In this document: positions 1 through 15,100 of the stretch, one piece after another
Layout of the letters: the number at the start of each line of letters is the position of its first letter
Position numbering within the stretch: the first letter of the stretch is position 1
IMG/VR virus record: IMGVR_UViG_3300046808_000240
Coordinates: 1 to 22,504 of that record
Source: a virus
Reading direction: 5' to 3' (one strand)
Length of the DNA stretch: 22,504 nt
The notes under the pieces: model-generated
What the model was told of the DNA's origin: nothing
Seen by the model: only the letters and a program-made list of their open reading frames with translations
The model's database searches: none
Program-made: the position numbers and the translations under genes

Positions 1-110
1 AATAATACTATGAATATAGTATGTTGTCATTGGTTGAATGACGCCACCGAAGATGAAATTATCGAACATGATTGGAGTACCGACAATTAAACCACCGGTT
101 GAATTGGTTG
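1..110 (-). repeat. YYV beta module, copy 11, cut by the window edge
   Basis: About residues 5553-5589 contain GGLIVGTPIMFDN and IFGGVIQPMTTYYIHSI, then the frame leaves the window. The module is incomplete here, so the protein must continue past position 1. Confidence 0.7.
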
Positions 111-3100
111 TAATTGCATTATTACTTGCTTTAGTTCTACTGATTGTATTAGTCTTACCCAATACAAGTTTAGTACCATTCAAGAACACAATTGGGTCAG
201 TCCAAACAGTACCTGTACCAGTTTGAATATTAACAATCATTGAACCAGTTGCAGTTGCCAATGAGAATGTAGGACCTGCTGTACCTGTAATGCTGTTATA
301 ACTATCTGATACAGTGATTGTACTGGTTGCGACACTTACAGTCTTTACGTAATAAGTAGTTTCTTCTTGGATATTACCAAATGTAACACCTTGGAATGTA
401 ATTGGATCATTAACTGTAAAGTCAGAGACATTTACACATGTGATTCTGTCAGTAGTACCATCAGTAGCAGTTGCTTCCACTTCAATAGCATGTGAACCTG
501 TTCTAATTACACCTGAACCTTGGAAAATCGTTTCGCTGTAGTTGCAGTTTAAATAGATTTCATTGAAACCGGATTGAATGTTAGTTCTAATAGGATCAGT
601 ATCACTATTAGATTTAACCAATTGATCTCCGTTACCAACTTCATATACGTCTAAACGTAGACTTTGTGTAGAAGGTGACAAGTAATCTAATGGAGTGTTC
701 AATACAACAACCTTGTTTAGCCAATCAACAGTATATTCACTTGTTGGTAATGTAGTGCCCAAACCAGTTGTCGCATCTAATACCTGTACAAACACTTGTG
801 CAGGATATTGAAGTACTTCTGCAAAACTATATTCAGTTTGTGATGCTGAAGTTGGTGTCATTTCGGTACTGACTACTTTATATCCAGTATGTGCATACTC
901 AGTAACTGGCCAGTTAGTGCCAGGACGTGTTGTAACAATCATAGTTAGATTGTCAGTTACAACTCCCGGTACAAGTTCTTCTGGACCATAACCATATGGG
1001 AAGTCTGCACCTTTAACATCGTATACAGTTGGAGCAACCGTGAATAGTGAACTGCTTGTCCATGTAACACCGTTATCATCAGATACTAAAATAGTGTTGT
1101 TGTCACCTACTGCAATGAACGTTGAATCAGTGATATTGTAGTTAATACCATTTAGATTCTCAACAGTACCTGATGTTACAGTTGACCATGACAAATAATC
1201 TGAAGAAGTTTTAATAACACCTTCATCACCGACTGCGACCCATACACCATTTGCGTATGTAACATCACGCAATGTTAATGGATCGACTTCGTATAGATAC
1301 ATCATGGTTTGTTCTGGAACAGTAGTATTAACTAATGTTACCGGGCTACCACCTAATGTAGTTGAAACTTGAATCTGTGATCCTGAAACAACATTAACAA
1401 CATAGTAACTAGTTCCAGTTGATAACCCACCGACTGCGGCACTAAATCTTACAACATCATTAACTGCAAAACCTGCAGTATTTGTAACGTTGATTTGGTT
1501 TGTTGTTTCGTTGATAGAAATAATACTTACTTCATTGACACCTAACCAGTTAGCACCGTTATTTGTGTAATAAATGATGCCTGACTCACCAACTGCTACT
1601 GCAACTGAACCGTTATCAGCGATTGCATATAGACCCTTAGGTGTTAATGATGGAACTGTTGTCCAAGTTAAACCATCGTTGTTACTGTATAGAATTAAGT
1701 TAGTGTCAACGAGTAAAGTTACACCAGTTGAATAATCTGGGCGCTTGCCCTTACCAACTGCAATGAAGCCATTGAATGCAGTGATCTCAACATTATCAAC
1801 TCCGTACAATTGATTATTGTATTCTGGCTGGAATGTGTTTACTTCTCTCCAAATATATGTGTCATCACTGCGTACAATATTGTCGCCTACTGCTACATAA
1901 TAACCATTGCGATATGCAACACTGTTTAATGCTAGTGCCGCAATACTGATTGAGGTCATGTCATAAGGAATAGTATCGTACGGTACGCTTCCCCATGGTG
2001 TAAAGTAACCATTAGTTGTCCATGTGATGCCATCATTACTTCTGAACACCGGTGTAGCACTATTGGTTGAGGTCATTACATAATAACCGCCTGCATAGAT
2101 AATGTCAGTTGCACCAACACCAATGTTTGTTAATTTTGCAATTGCCCAGTTATCACCTGATGCACTGCCCAATACTGCTGAGTAGTCAGGTAGATTTGCA
2201 GCCGCAAGATAATGTGTTCCGTTCCAAACTACTGAGGTTACATCAACTTCAGTTGGGTAGAATGGCTGATCTGTCAATACTGTGTCTAGTTCAAATTGCT
2301 GACCCGGCTCGAATGGGTTACCCAAGTAAATTGAATTTGGATATGTGATACCCTCAAACAATTGTGTTAAGTCTACACCTGGCATATTGATAGTTGGCTG
2401 ATAGTAGCCAATTGTTCTATCAAGTGCATTCAATCTGCGGTCACCGCTATCTAGTAGTTCCCATTTACCAAATACGAATTCGTCATCATTGTTAGAAATG
2501 ATACAGATATAAACTCTACCATTGAACTTAACAATACTCTGATTGAAGTAGAATGGTTCGGGTAATAGTGCGAAACTTCCTGCCTTAGCAACAGTGAAGT
2601 CAACTGAAACTGTAGTAGGCATAGTAATCAAACTACCACCTGGTTCATCAGAAACAGTAAATGTTGTTGAGTTTACAATATCTAAGATATAGTAAGTGTT
2701 TCCTGCAACCAATGATGTTGGTGTAGTGTCGCCTGTAAACACAATTGCATCATTAACATTAAAGACGCTAGTATCTGCAATTGTCAATGTATCAGTAGAT
2801 GAGTTAATACCAGTTACACTTGCTGTAGTGAATCCAACATAGTTAAAGCCAATGCCTGATACAGGTACAGTCATCAATGGATCACTGTAAACGCCCAATG
2901 TATTTGGTGACAGCACCTTGAGATAGTATTGATTTGACAATCCAGGAACTGTTCCTGAACAAATCACATCAGTAATTTGTCCTGTTGAATTAATTGTGTT
3001 TACTGTTAGGGTAATGTCATTAGTTGGGCTTGTTCCACCAACTTCAGCACCACTAATAGTAATAGTATTGTTGATAGCAAATCCTGATCCAGGATCAGTG

Positions 3101-6100
3101 ATGATTGCACGATAACCACCCAATACATAAGAGATATCAAACTCAGGAATACCTGTAGTAAACTGTGTGAAACTTGATGTTGTTCCGGTAGAACTTGATG
3201 ATAGTGTTTCTGCACCACCACCAATACTAGTTGAAACAACAATATAAGGATCACCAGTACCAACCATGATGCCGTTAGCACCGGTTAAGTCTTTTGCTGT
3301 TCCAGTAGGTGTTTCTGAAATCTTAAATGTTGTTGGACTTGTAATTGATTGTACGAAATACTCTTGACCAATTACGATACCACCTAATGCAACACCAGTG
3401 AATACGATAGGCATTCTTACATATAATGATTCAGTTGTATCGCAAGTTAATTCATCTGTGCTTGCACTTGTATTAGTTACTTCTACTTGAATATTTGGTA
3501 AATACTCGCCTGGATTTAATGGATCTTCCATACCAGAATATTCAATGATATAGTAGTTAGTCGCAGTAGTCAATCCACCGATTGCACTATCAACACGCAA
3601 TGGCATGTTTACATAGAAATTATCAGTGCCGCCATCTGATTCAGGGATAGCAATTCTATCTACGGTAGCAATAGTAGCATTGATTGTTCTTTCAATCAAG
3701 TTACTGATAGTACCTGATGTGATAGCAGGATACTGTTCTGAAGTTTCATACAATGTAAACAACTGACCGTTAACTTGACCAGGACTTACTGGCAATGAAA
3801 CGTTCATTATCATTTCGCCAGTTGCAGTAGTTAATGTTACGGTATCGAACTGGTTAGTTAACAATGCATTAGTATTACTTGCGGCAGATACGTTACCTGG
3901 ATCAAATACTGAACCATTGACTAATGTTGAAATCTTTAATTGTGTATCACTTACAATCTGACTTACATAGTATGTTGTGCCTGAAACAATATTCCCAAAT
4001 GTGTTTGAAGCAGTGCCTGCTACAACCATTGTATTAAAGATGATTGGATCGTTAACTGAGAAACCTTCAGTTGATTCTACTGTGATAATGTCAGTTGATG
4101 ATGCGGCAGAATATGCTGTAGTAGATGTAGGTGTGTCATTTTCACTGATAGTGAAAGTTTCATCGTCAACTACTGTTCTAATATAGTAAGTTAGATTTTC
4201 AGTAATGCCACCGAATCCACCTGCACTAAAGAATACTGGTAGATTGACATAGAAACCACGTGTACCACCTGTACCAATAGCACTAATAGGAACTGTTAAC
4301 TTATTAGTTCCGGCTTCTGTTGCAGTGACAGTTAAAATACCTGGATAGTTTACAGTCAATACTGCGGTGTTGACTACTGATGCAACCAAACATGTCAATC
4401 CTTGTGCTGATACAGTAGCATCGGTTAATGAAATTACTGTACCGTTCTCATCCATAATAGAGAAATCAGAATCATTGATTACTTCGGCAACATAATAAGT
4501 TACACCTTCAGTGATTCCACCAAATGCGGCGCCGATGAATTTAACAGGCATACCTACTGTGAAGCCAATTGTTGATCCACTAGCATTGGGTTCAGTACTA
4601 CTGTAACTTAGTCTTACTACATCATTTGCAGCCACTGTTGCAGCCACAGTACGTTCAAATGTTGACCAGTTTACTTCCTGATCGTTCTCAACATCAACGA
4701 TTTCAAATGCAACACCTTGCGCACTAGCCAAAATGTTTTCAATTGGAGGCTGTGTGCTTTGTAATTGAATTGATGCACTGGCTACATTTTCACTGTTATA
4801 GTAACTACCTGCAAAGAATGAACCATAATATGCACCTGCTACCCAATCTTGAACTTGTGAACGATATGTTGTTCTGTCAAAACGTAGCGTAATGTTGTTT
4901 TCTCTGACTGGGCTTGCTGTAGTGATTGCGCTTGCTCTTGCACCCAAATTCAATGAGAATGTATCCGCAGTGCCATTGACAAAGATTTCAATACGATCTT
5001 TGTTATCTACCGCATCACTGTAACTTGAATACAATGCAACAATTGTACTTGGATTGTTTTCTAACACATTCACATAGTACCATTGATTGTTAATCAATTT
5101 ACCAATACCGGTACCGTCTTCTGCATCCTTGTATTGTACTAAGTCACCTGTTCTAATATTTGGTGCGTAAATGTTAATTGTATGCAATGATGAGTTTACC
5201 GCAGTGTCAGTGAAGAAAATCTGCAATGCCGGGTCAATTCTAATTTCAGGAAGAACAGCATAACCCTGACCTGGATCAATAACATTAACTTGTAATACGC
5301 TATCCAAACTCATTACTGCTTCTAGTACAGCAGGTCTTGTTGGTGCTGGGTACAAAGTTTGATCAATATATGCAGTTACCTTAGGAGGTTCAGTATATCC
5401 TCTACCACCATTTAGTAACAATACTGCAGGTAAGTCAATATAAATCTTTTCGCCAGGAATATGATCAACGATAGGAGTACCGTTTACACCTCTAATCAAT
5501 CCGCTGATTAGATTTAATGCACGATCCACTTGTGAGTAACCAATTTCTTCGTTGCCAATTCTAATAGTTCCGTTGATTGGGAAACCCTGAACATTGTCAA
5601 CAAGAATGAAACTTGAACTTAAATTCAAATATGAAGTTAGAACTGTAATTTCATAGTTTGGTTGACCTGTAATAGACACGCCTTTGTTAGCGAACCATTG
5701 ATTATATTCTGCATTTGACCAAATTTCATTAGTAGGTCCATACTCATATTCATTATTTGGTTCAGTATATACTAACTGAGGTGTAATGTACTTTTGATAC
5801 TGACTGTTATATTGTGCAGGTAAATCAAAGTCAGTGATGTTACCTTCAAATACTTCCTCGCCGGTATACTTGAATAAGAATTCTTTTACAACTACGTGAT
5901 AAGGCTTGACTTCATTAATATAACCTGCTAAGAAGTCTTGATTATCACTTTGGAATACTTCAATTGGACGTAGTTCACGAATCTTGTGCGCAACATCAAC
6001 CAATGAAGTCTTATTGAGCCAAGGCAAGAAGTTCTGAGATTCAGTTGTCTCAGTTTGAATGTATTCAAACAATAGAATCAATGATTTGTTTCTAAATGTC

Positions 6101-9100
6101 AACAAATCTTCAACATAAATCTGTTCGTTCAAAGCACGAACAATATATCTTGTTTCTTCACTTGGGTATGAGTCATAACTTGTTGTGTCAAAGAAGTCAC
6201 CACTGAAACCTAATTTTGCTTCAGCGTAATCCCATAGATAAACTTTGAACTGGATGGTACCGTTCTCTAGACCTACACGTGTCCATACACCTGATCCATC
6301 ATAACGATAAACTTCAAACTTACCTTCACCGTTTTGCTCCACAGTTACTAATGTGCCTGTTGCAACATTTAGTGCGGCAAGATCAGCATAAATGCTAACT
6401 TGCAATGCTGACTTAGTATTGTCATCATATCCAGTTGCCCACCAGTTTACGTATTCCCAATAATCAGTAGTATTGTAGAATTCCCCTTGTGCAAACAAGA
6501 AACTTGCTTCACGGCGTGTTTCTGCAATTGGGAACTGTGCTAGAACTGTGTTAGCATATAGCAAGTAGTTCTTTAAGCCCAAATATCTGTTATAGAAGAA
6601 ACTCTGACGAGGACGTGCTAAGATACCACTCTGTACTGCTTTTGGTAAGAATGGATTAGGTACAACTGCACCGGCTTCGTCAACACCTGATAAACTGTCA
6701 AGCAATCTATCATATAGACCTTCAGGTCTTAGTGTTGATCCAAACTGCGGAATGCCTGGTAAGAAGTCATCTGCATAGTTTTCTCTAATCAATGCAAACT
6801 CTTGGTGTGATACGTCACTACTTGTGCCGTTACTATATCCTACATGGAATACAGTGTCGTTTGCGTTGATATATTCAAGTGAGTTGTATAGACCAAATGT
6901 ATTTGGTAGCAATGGTGCCATGTATGCAATGCCAGAACCTCTAGGATTTGCAATATAGTTTGCAATAATAGTGTCTGATAATGTTTTGTCTCTTTGTGTG
7001 GCAACTAAGTTAGTATTTCTTACCCAGAAGTAATAAACCGGTACTACAACATTTGATGCATTCAATGTGCTACTGACGCTGAATAGGCTAATGTTGAGTG
7101 GAATTCCGGGACCTGGATATGCATTTGGTGGAACGAAACTTGAAACCCATGTATAAACAGCAACATCTGAACCTGGGAATACTTGACCCCAACGCTCTGA
7201 ATTGTAAACCACATCATCTTGATGGTAGTTTAGCCATCTTACATTGTTAGTGTTGAACCAAATTTGTCCAACATGTGCTTCACTCCAAACATAACCTGAT
7301 TGATCTGCTAAATCTGAATTGTATTTTGCAGGGTCTACACTAGAAACATAATCAATGTTTTGACGTACAGCACCTAGTAATTTACCCTGTAACGGATCCA
7401 TGTAATCTAAATTGATTAATGTATTATTAGTCTCGGCACTAAACAATTGTGTGTTCTGAATCTTGTTAATGTCTACAATTGGAGCAGACTGTCTGAAGAT
7501 TGACCAATCGGGAATACCTGTACTATTAGTATAAACAATAATTTCGCCACCAACTGTACCTGGCTGATAACCAGGAGTACCGATTACTACTTGGTATTCA
7601 TTGAAATCTAGTGCAGTACCATACATTGGTTGTGCGCCATATTCTTGATCTTGGCTATTAACAGACTGCGCATATACGAACTTACCTGGATTTACTAAAC
7701 TTTCGTTATAGTTATCCAAATAATCAAACATGTATACTGCACCTGCATTTTGATAACTGTCTACAAAGCGAGTAGCATTATTATCGAATACAGTGTCGTT
7801 GTCTAAGTTTTCATCGTCTGTAAAATCAAATGTAGTACCAGCATAACGTGTTCCAACTGGTGCAGAAATTACTACGCTATCAAATTCATTGAATTTAATA
7901 GTTGCACCAAACATTGTTGGACCCTGTTCATGTGGGCAAGTAATGATTTGAGTATTGGTATAGATTTCTAAACCTAGTTCAGAAAGAGTACTATTATCAA
8001 ATGCAGTTACTACTAACTTTTCATTTACAATTGTCAAGTCTTTATTAATTACTTGAATGATCAATTTATTATCTGAAGTGGCTGATGCCTCAACGTTAGT
8101 GATCTGAGCAGTATTAATAGTATTGGCAGCAACAGTTGCGTTACCTGCTGACAAGAATACTAGATATCCATTAATTAACAACTTGCGATTAGTTGTAACA
8201 TTACATTCATTTGTACCAATTACAACACCGTATTTGGCGCCACCGTTGGTATAACGATATACTGCGCCTTCTACGTTGTCATTGTTAATTTCTAATGGAG
8301 AACCGATTAGAATATCTGCACCTTGTGCAGTGATATCTAAATCATATCCAAACTGAATGTTAGTTCTGTCATTAAAGTCTGATGTGAAGGTTTGTAGTAG
8401 ATTGAACTCATTACCACTTACATTTACAATGTCGCCTGCACGTAATAGATTTGTATAATATAGACTTGAACCAACTACAGCATAGTTGTTATCTTGTACC
8501 AATACACCATTTACTGTTACATACAGTGGTGTAGTCTGTGCAGTTGCAGTTACGTTTGAAATTGATCCTACTGTTGCAACAGTTACTACATCTGTAGTTG
8601 AACGTGAAGTCTTGATAGTAATATCATTTCCTACTTTAGTTCTTACATAATAAACAGTGTTGCCGTTAATGCCTGTACCAGTTAATCCAATACCAGTAAA
8701 GATGATCGGATCGTTAACGCTGATACCTGTTGCACTTGCAAGAGTAATCAAGTTACCTGTTGCATTAGTTGCACTTACAGTAGTTGCAGTAGTATCAGGA
8801 GTCCATGCTAACTGATAGATTTGCGGTTCATTTGGTAATGAGTTGTACTGTGCTTCAATATTTTGAACTGTTCTTTGATATACATATGCACTGCCCCAAT
8901 CTGTGATTGAAGCACTGTAATCTTTGTTAGGCGCACTAACAACTAATACGTCACCGTTGTTGTCAGTTGACATTGCTTTACCAAAGTTGTCACCTGATAC
9001 TAGACCCAATACTGAACCGTCAATGATTGCAGATTGATTATAGGTTACTTGCATTGCAATACCTGGTGTTGTGCCACCTGATACTAATGCACTACCTGTA

Positions 9101-12100
9101 GTAGTTGCAACAAAAGTGATTCCAACTTTACCTTCAATAGCACCGGCTGCTACCCAATCAGTGTCACCGACTGTAGTAATAGTATAGGTTTGGCCTACAG
9201 TTAAGAATCCGGCAGTTAATTGAATTTGATCTCTACGATATACGTATACTTGATTGTTATCAATATCGGAGATGTACAACCAGTTAGTGTCATTAGACAA
9301 TGCTAATTCGCTACCCCAATTAGTTACACCGCCTGGTGCAGAAATTGTTTGGTAGTCTACAATATCATCTGACAATGTACTGTTGTTCAATGTATAAACA
9401 TAAACTTTAGGTGTGCCTGATGTTGGTTCTGATACAGCATATACATTGTTTGCATAAACAATAGTAGAACCAAATGAAGTTCCTTCAGTAATTGTTTCTG
9501 CTAAATCATATTGACTTGTCAATGCATTGTAAGCATAACGATATAGTTCGCCTGCATTTGCATCGCCAATCAAATATCCCATGTCACTTGTATATGCTAC
9601 AGCACTACCAAATGTGTCACCGTTTGGATCTCTACTTAATTCTTTTAGATATTGGTAATTGATATTCTTACGATATACTGCCCAATCACCATCACTGTTT
9701 TCGTCTACCCAAACAGTATTCTTACTGAATTCTGCTTCAAGTAAATCTACATTACCAATTTCACTAGGTGTTGCAACACGCTGTGATTCAAATGTTAGAC
9801 CAATGCCTCTGCCTTGCAATGACGTTTGGCTTGCATTTACAACGATTAAGTTAATGATAACTTCTAGTGTGTTGACAACATTTGTTACGATATAGTAACC
9901 ATCGACACTTGGTGCAAAGTTGATAATTGCTAATGGTTTTAACTTAGACAAGTTATGTGGATTGGCAAATCTAACTGTTGCAGTGTTGTTTAAGTTATTA
10001 CGTACTTCAACGATTTGTCCTGCTGGCTTCCATGAGTAAACATCCCAACGTTCTTTGAAGTTTGCAAGCCATAGATAATCTCTTACATAGAAATCTTGAA
10101 TAGGAACAATTTGATTGTTCTTATCTGTTGCTCTTGGTAAGCCTGCAAAGAAGTAACTTGCCATTTTAACATCGTCAAAATTGACATAACCTGCGTCAGG
10201 ATATAAGTCATTTGGAGGATTGTTAGTTACAGTACTCAATACGTTTGGACTGTTTACAGGGCGTCCATAGTTGAATAAACTGTACAACGGAACTTCCTGC
10301 ATTGAACCAACTGTTGGCATGCCCTCAGTCAATGACACGATGCTTGGGTTACCTGTCATATTGTTTTGATTGACGCGGAATTCAACAAAGTTGTCGTTTA
10401 ATACGCCACCGTACTCACCTTGTTTAATAGCCCAGTTTTCATATACTTCGTAGTCGATGCCACCTTGTGGCAAGTTAGCACCACGGAATGCTTCAACTGC
10501 ATTACGTGTACCTTTGTTCTTAATAAGGTTCTTATAAACGTTAACTTGTGTAACGTCTGTCAAATCTGCTAATGCTAGATAATCACGTGGGCGATAGCCA
10601 ATCAATGAGTATCCTAATAGGTTAGCATCTTGCTCTAGGTTAGCCTGGTTAACATCATAGTACAATGTACTTTCATAACTACGTGTACTTGAATTTGGCA
10701 GTAGTCCCTTTTGGATATCCTCGTAATCGATTTCTTTCCAATCTAGTTCTCTGAATACATTGCTTGGCTCAATAATCTTTAATGCAGTCCAATACTTGTT
10801 CTTGTATAGAACGATTTGACCCTTAACATACTTAAGTTCTCTTGACCATTCTTGAACGTTATCTTGATTCAAGATGAAGCCATAAGCATTGACTGTACCA
10901 TTCCACTCGGCTGTTTTAGTACCGCGCACATTAATACGTGATTGACGCAAACCAGTTGTCAAGTTATAAATGATATCGTTAAACAATGTAACGTTATCAA
11001 ATACAATGCCATGCTCAAAATTACTCATGTTAAACTGAGCATAACTCATTGCATCACCTTGGTTTAAGGTGTGGGTACTGAATAATGTTCCATCACGTTG
11101 TACACATAAGTTGTCCAATGAAATTGGATACAAGTTTTGATTTAGAATAAAGTTCTGCTGTTGTACTGTTAGTGGCTGAACGATTGTACTTTCTTTGTCA
11201 ATCTTCATCAACGTAGCACTTGGGTTTAGTGTAACTACGCTACCGTTTTCCCAACCAGTTTGTGTCCAGTATAGGAATTCATTAATCATTTGCTGCCAAG
11301 TAACTTCTAGACCATTTTGAACTTCATCAAAGATCATGCCCTTGCTCTTTAGCCAAGCGCCATAACTCATAATGAATTGTGAAACTTCTTGTACAGAATA
11401 GAAGCGAGTACCGTATGGCACTAATACTTCTTCATTCTGATAGTCATTTGTTACTTTGACTTTTAAGCCCTCAACATTAATGTTGGTATACTTACCGTTG
11501 TATAACGGTGCAAGTGTAGTGAAGTATGCAAAGTTTTGTGAATTACCATACACTGCCCATGCACCATCAAGTTGCTGAATGATAACACCTGAGTATGACA
11601 ATCTATCAAAAGGCTGATTGTCATATAACAATACTGCATATGATTCATCTGGAATCAACAAACTAGCATTGCGTGAGTTAGGAGTACCCTTTTCAACGTA
11701 GAACTTGAGTAATGTCTTATCGCTGTAACCTGCAAGTCTGTAAATCAATCTAACATCTAGATTATCTAATAGTTCAGTAATATTAGTTGTAGCATCAATA
11801 CCCAACTGCTTTTCATAATCAACAATCCAGTTAATGTATGAGGTCTTTGCAGTGCCGTTACCATAAATTTGAATATTACTGATATTCAAGTGGCTACGAT
11901 TGTCTACAAGATACTGATTAAATTCTTCGCTATATTTGTAGTTGTCAAGGTCTACTGCTAAGTTAAAGAACTCAGCAGGACGAGTTAATGCAAAAATTCT
12001 AGTTAAGTCAAACGGATAACTTGAACTTCTGCGATATGACAATTCTACTGGACCATCATCACCGACTTTCCAATCACGCTGGAATGTATTTGGATTATAG

Positions 12101-15100
12101 TTACCTACAATAGAATTCAACGGAGATATTAAATTACCTGCACTATCTACTGGTAGAATATTCAACAAGCCAGGACGTGCTAGTTCTTCAACATAGTATG
12201 GATCACCGTTGTTCCAAATATAACCCTGTTCTAAGTCAGTCCATAGAATCAAGTTTTCACTTGTGTATGGGGCAGGACCATATCTATCTGTCCACCAAGT
12301 TGGCTGATTTACAAAACCTAACATTTCCCATGGGCTAGTGTTTGGTGTTGTTGTGTCGTAGAAATACTCATACACACCTCTCCAATAGCCTTGAAGAATA
12401 GGCGCTTTGTCTAATTTGTTACCTGAGTTTACATAGTTGTAAGTGTATTCATCGTTCTTGTTGTAATACTGTGTTTTGTAATCTAAACGATTTTGACCTA
12501 CCCAGTTTAAGAATGACTCTGAATAAATTTCTAAAAATTCATTCCATGAATATGTAGGATCTCTAAAGAATCCAGGAACAACTTCATAACGCTCAATCGG
12601 CACTGTAGTGCTTAGTTTGAGGTTGTTGTAAATTCGCTTTTCAAATTCTAATAATGCCTGATCTCTAAAGTCAACCAAGGTATTAGATTCTGCAATGTAT
12701 TCGCCATATAGTTTAGTGTATGAGCCATCATGTCCCTTAATGAAATATGTAGGCTGTGTATAATCACTATCCAATACTACTGCAGGTTCATATGCAGGAT
12801 ACACGCCCAATTTAGTTGGAGTGTTTGGAATATATGAACCATATGTCTGATTATATTCTTTAATAGTAATTTGATCGCCGGCAAGTAATCCAATAGTAAC
12901 AGTCAATGATGGACTGTCTGTGCTAATAGTATAATCTACGTTGAGCAATAGTTGTGTCTGTGAAGTAAGACCTTCTACTGTTCTAGTCAAATAAACTAAT
13001 ACACCGTTATAGTTTGCTTGTGTGAAATTATATACTTGCGTTAATGGATAGATAGCAGTATCTAAGTCATTGTTGAAAGTATATGTATTTGTTCTGTATG
13101 GTGCCTTACTTGGCAACATGTCTGACCAAAAGAATGCATTTACTTGACTCTTCGCCGCAGTCATTTGATCTAATGCATCGTCTAGAATTTGTGCAGGAGT
13201 AAATCTTTGCACAAAATCCATGTTGTTAACTGTGTCTACTAATAACTGCTTGTACTTGATGTACTCGCGGCTGTTGAATAACAATGCATCAAATAGATTG
13301 TGATTTTGTTTGCGCAGGAATGTGCCTGGCAATACTAAACTTGCACTATTCTGAATAATTTTTGTACCATATGGTACAAGATTTCCTAAATCTCTAAAGT
13401 TGTTTGAACCAAAAATAGGTCCTTCTGTACCAGGAGCATTGATGAAAATGTCCTGATATTGTGAACGAATATCACCGATGTTAGCAGTAGTCAAATCTGC
13501 ATTGAATGGGTTATTGTTCAAGTTAATAGGAATAGTATAATAAGCAGTATTGCTTACTTGATTACTTAAAACTAGGATCTGAAATACAGTGTCTACGTCA
13601 CCAGTATTACTGAAGTTGACAGTAGTTGAATCAGTTCCAATTGTAACTGTGTAGTTCTGTGGTGCAACCCATTCATTATTGTTGTATACTTGAATTCTTG
13701 GCCAACCTAATTCACCGTCTGCTAATTCAGGTAACATAGCAACATCACATGTGAATGTACTAGTTGGATTTGCAATTGAATAATCAAAACTGAATAACTG
13801 ATATTGTACACTAGGTGCAATGGCAGTCTGCCAACCTAATTCACGTGCATATGACTCAATAGAATTATAGTTAAACACATATCCTGTGTTTACTTTTTGT
13901 GTGATAGGGTCAGTACCTCGAACATAATCAAAAGTATCGTTGTTTAATGTAATATCAAAACTAATATCACCTACGTTATCAATTGATGAATAACGAATCG
14001 GGAATCCTAAAATACTGTCATCTAATCCTGAACCAATACCATATTGGAATAGGGTACAACCAGCAAATGATGTACCTCTATAGATATCAGTATCACCAAA
14101 ACTAATTCCGTTCTCGTCATAGATATCAAACAACGGTGCTTGGTTAACTGTTACTTTTTGCTGTGCTTGAATCCATTCAATGCCGTCATAATAGAAACTG
14201 TCACCTTCATAATTGTAGCCTCTTAGAATTGCTACTTGATTATTTGGAACACACTCGCCATCTTCTGCAACAGTCAATGTAATGACCGGAGTTGATGAAG
14301 GAGTTAATGTTGAGAAGTTCACAACATAAATCTTGTTTCTTACGCTTGCATCGGTGTCTGCCGCAAAGATAACTCTTGCTTCAGGGAACAATGCAAAGTT
14401 GTCAACTGTTGTGTCTGTACCAATAATAGATGCATCAGCGGTTGATCCAACTGACTGTGAACCAGACCAAGAAATTGTTAGAGTTAATGTACCAGTACCA
14501 GTTCCTGCAATTGCACTAATTTGTGAGTTGTTAGGTAAAAGATTAGTAGAGTCAGTGACATACATACCAATTTGGAATGTACCAGTGACTTCATCTTCAT
14601 CTACTGTTACAGTGGTAGACGTACCTACAACTGAGGCAATAGTTGCTACATAACCTGTGTATACTTCAACATCAGGGTAATAGTTTTCCTGATTTGCTAC
14701 TGTTGATAATGCATCAGTAGTTCTAGTGTCAATAAAGTCAACAGCCTTTTTACCCACTGCACCTGAGTTGAATAACTTAAGGTTAGGGTAGAATTCAATA
14801 ATTGGACGCTTTGCTTTATTGTTAGCAGTTGCGTATGTAGTAACAATATCTGGATTGTTATTATATGAAGCAGTGTTATTGATTACGTCAATGTGGAACC
14901 AGCGGTTACTGCGTGACCAAGCGTTTTTACTAATGCTATTTCTTGCAATAGTAATATAGTCTGGATCAACAGGAACGAAAAGATTACTGTCAAAGTTTCC
15001 AATATCGTATGGAGTTGTGTCAAAAGGTATAAAAGTACTTTGAGTAAATCCTTCAGGACAGATCAATGAATCTACTGGAATTAGTTCAATGCTTGAGCCC

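Larger units (their letters stand above)
7500..9700 (-). other. FG-GAP (integrin-alpha type) beta-propeller region with insertions
   Basis: Six blades with the FG-GAP pattern (F-G-x-x-hydrophobic, about 15 residues, hydrophobic-G/S-x-P/D, then G-x-x-Y-x-Y) can be read. They start near residues 2386 (FGSAVAYTSDMGYLIGD), 2432 (FGSTIVYANNVYAVSEP), 2484 (WGSELALSNDTNWLYISD), 2595 (FGKAMSTDNNGDVLVVSAP), 2953 (FGATIKFNEFDSVVISAP) and 3049 (YGTALDFNEYQVVIGTP). The first three are about 50 residues apart, as in normal blades. The 2484-2595 gap holds about 60 extra residues and the 2595-2953 gap about 300. FG-GAP propellers usually mediate binding to proteins or sugars and sometimes bind calcium. No clear DxDxDG calcium loop is visible; DENSDGDW at about residue 2365 is the closest. 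Confidence 0.7.

Noticed and set aside
1020-2250. Sialidase or other glycosidase call from the Asp boxes
   Set aside because: Asp boxes are structural turns shared by many propellers. No sialidase arginine triad or other catalytic set is recognisable.
14333-14653. Plus-strand open frame of 106 codons inside the giant gene
   Set aside because: Antisense to a Thr/Val/Gly-rich beta segment. Its translation mirrors that composition, and it has no convincing start signal.
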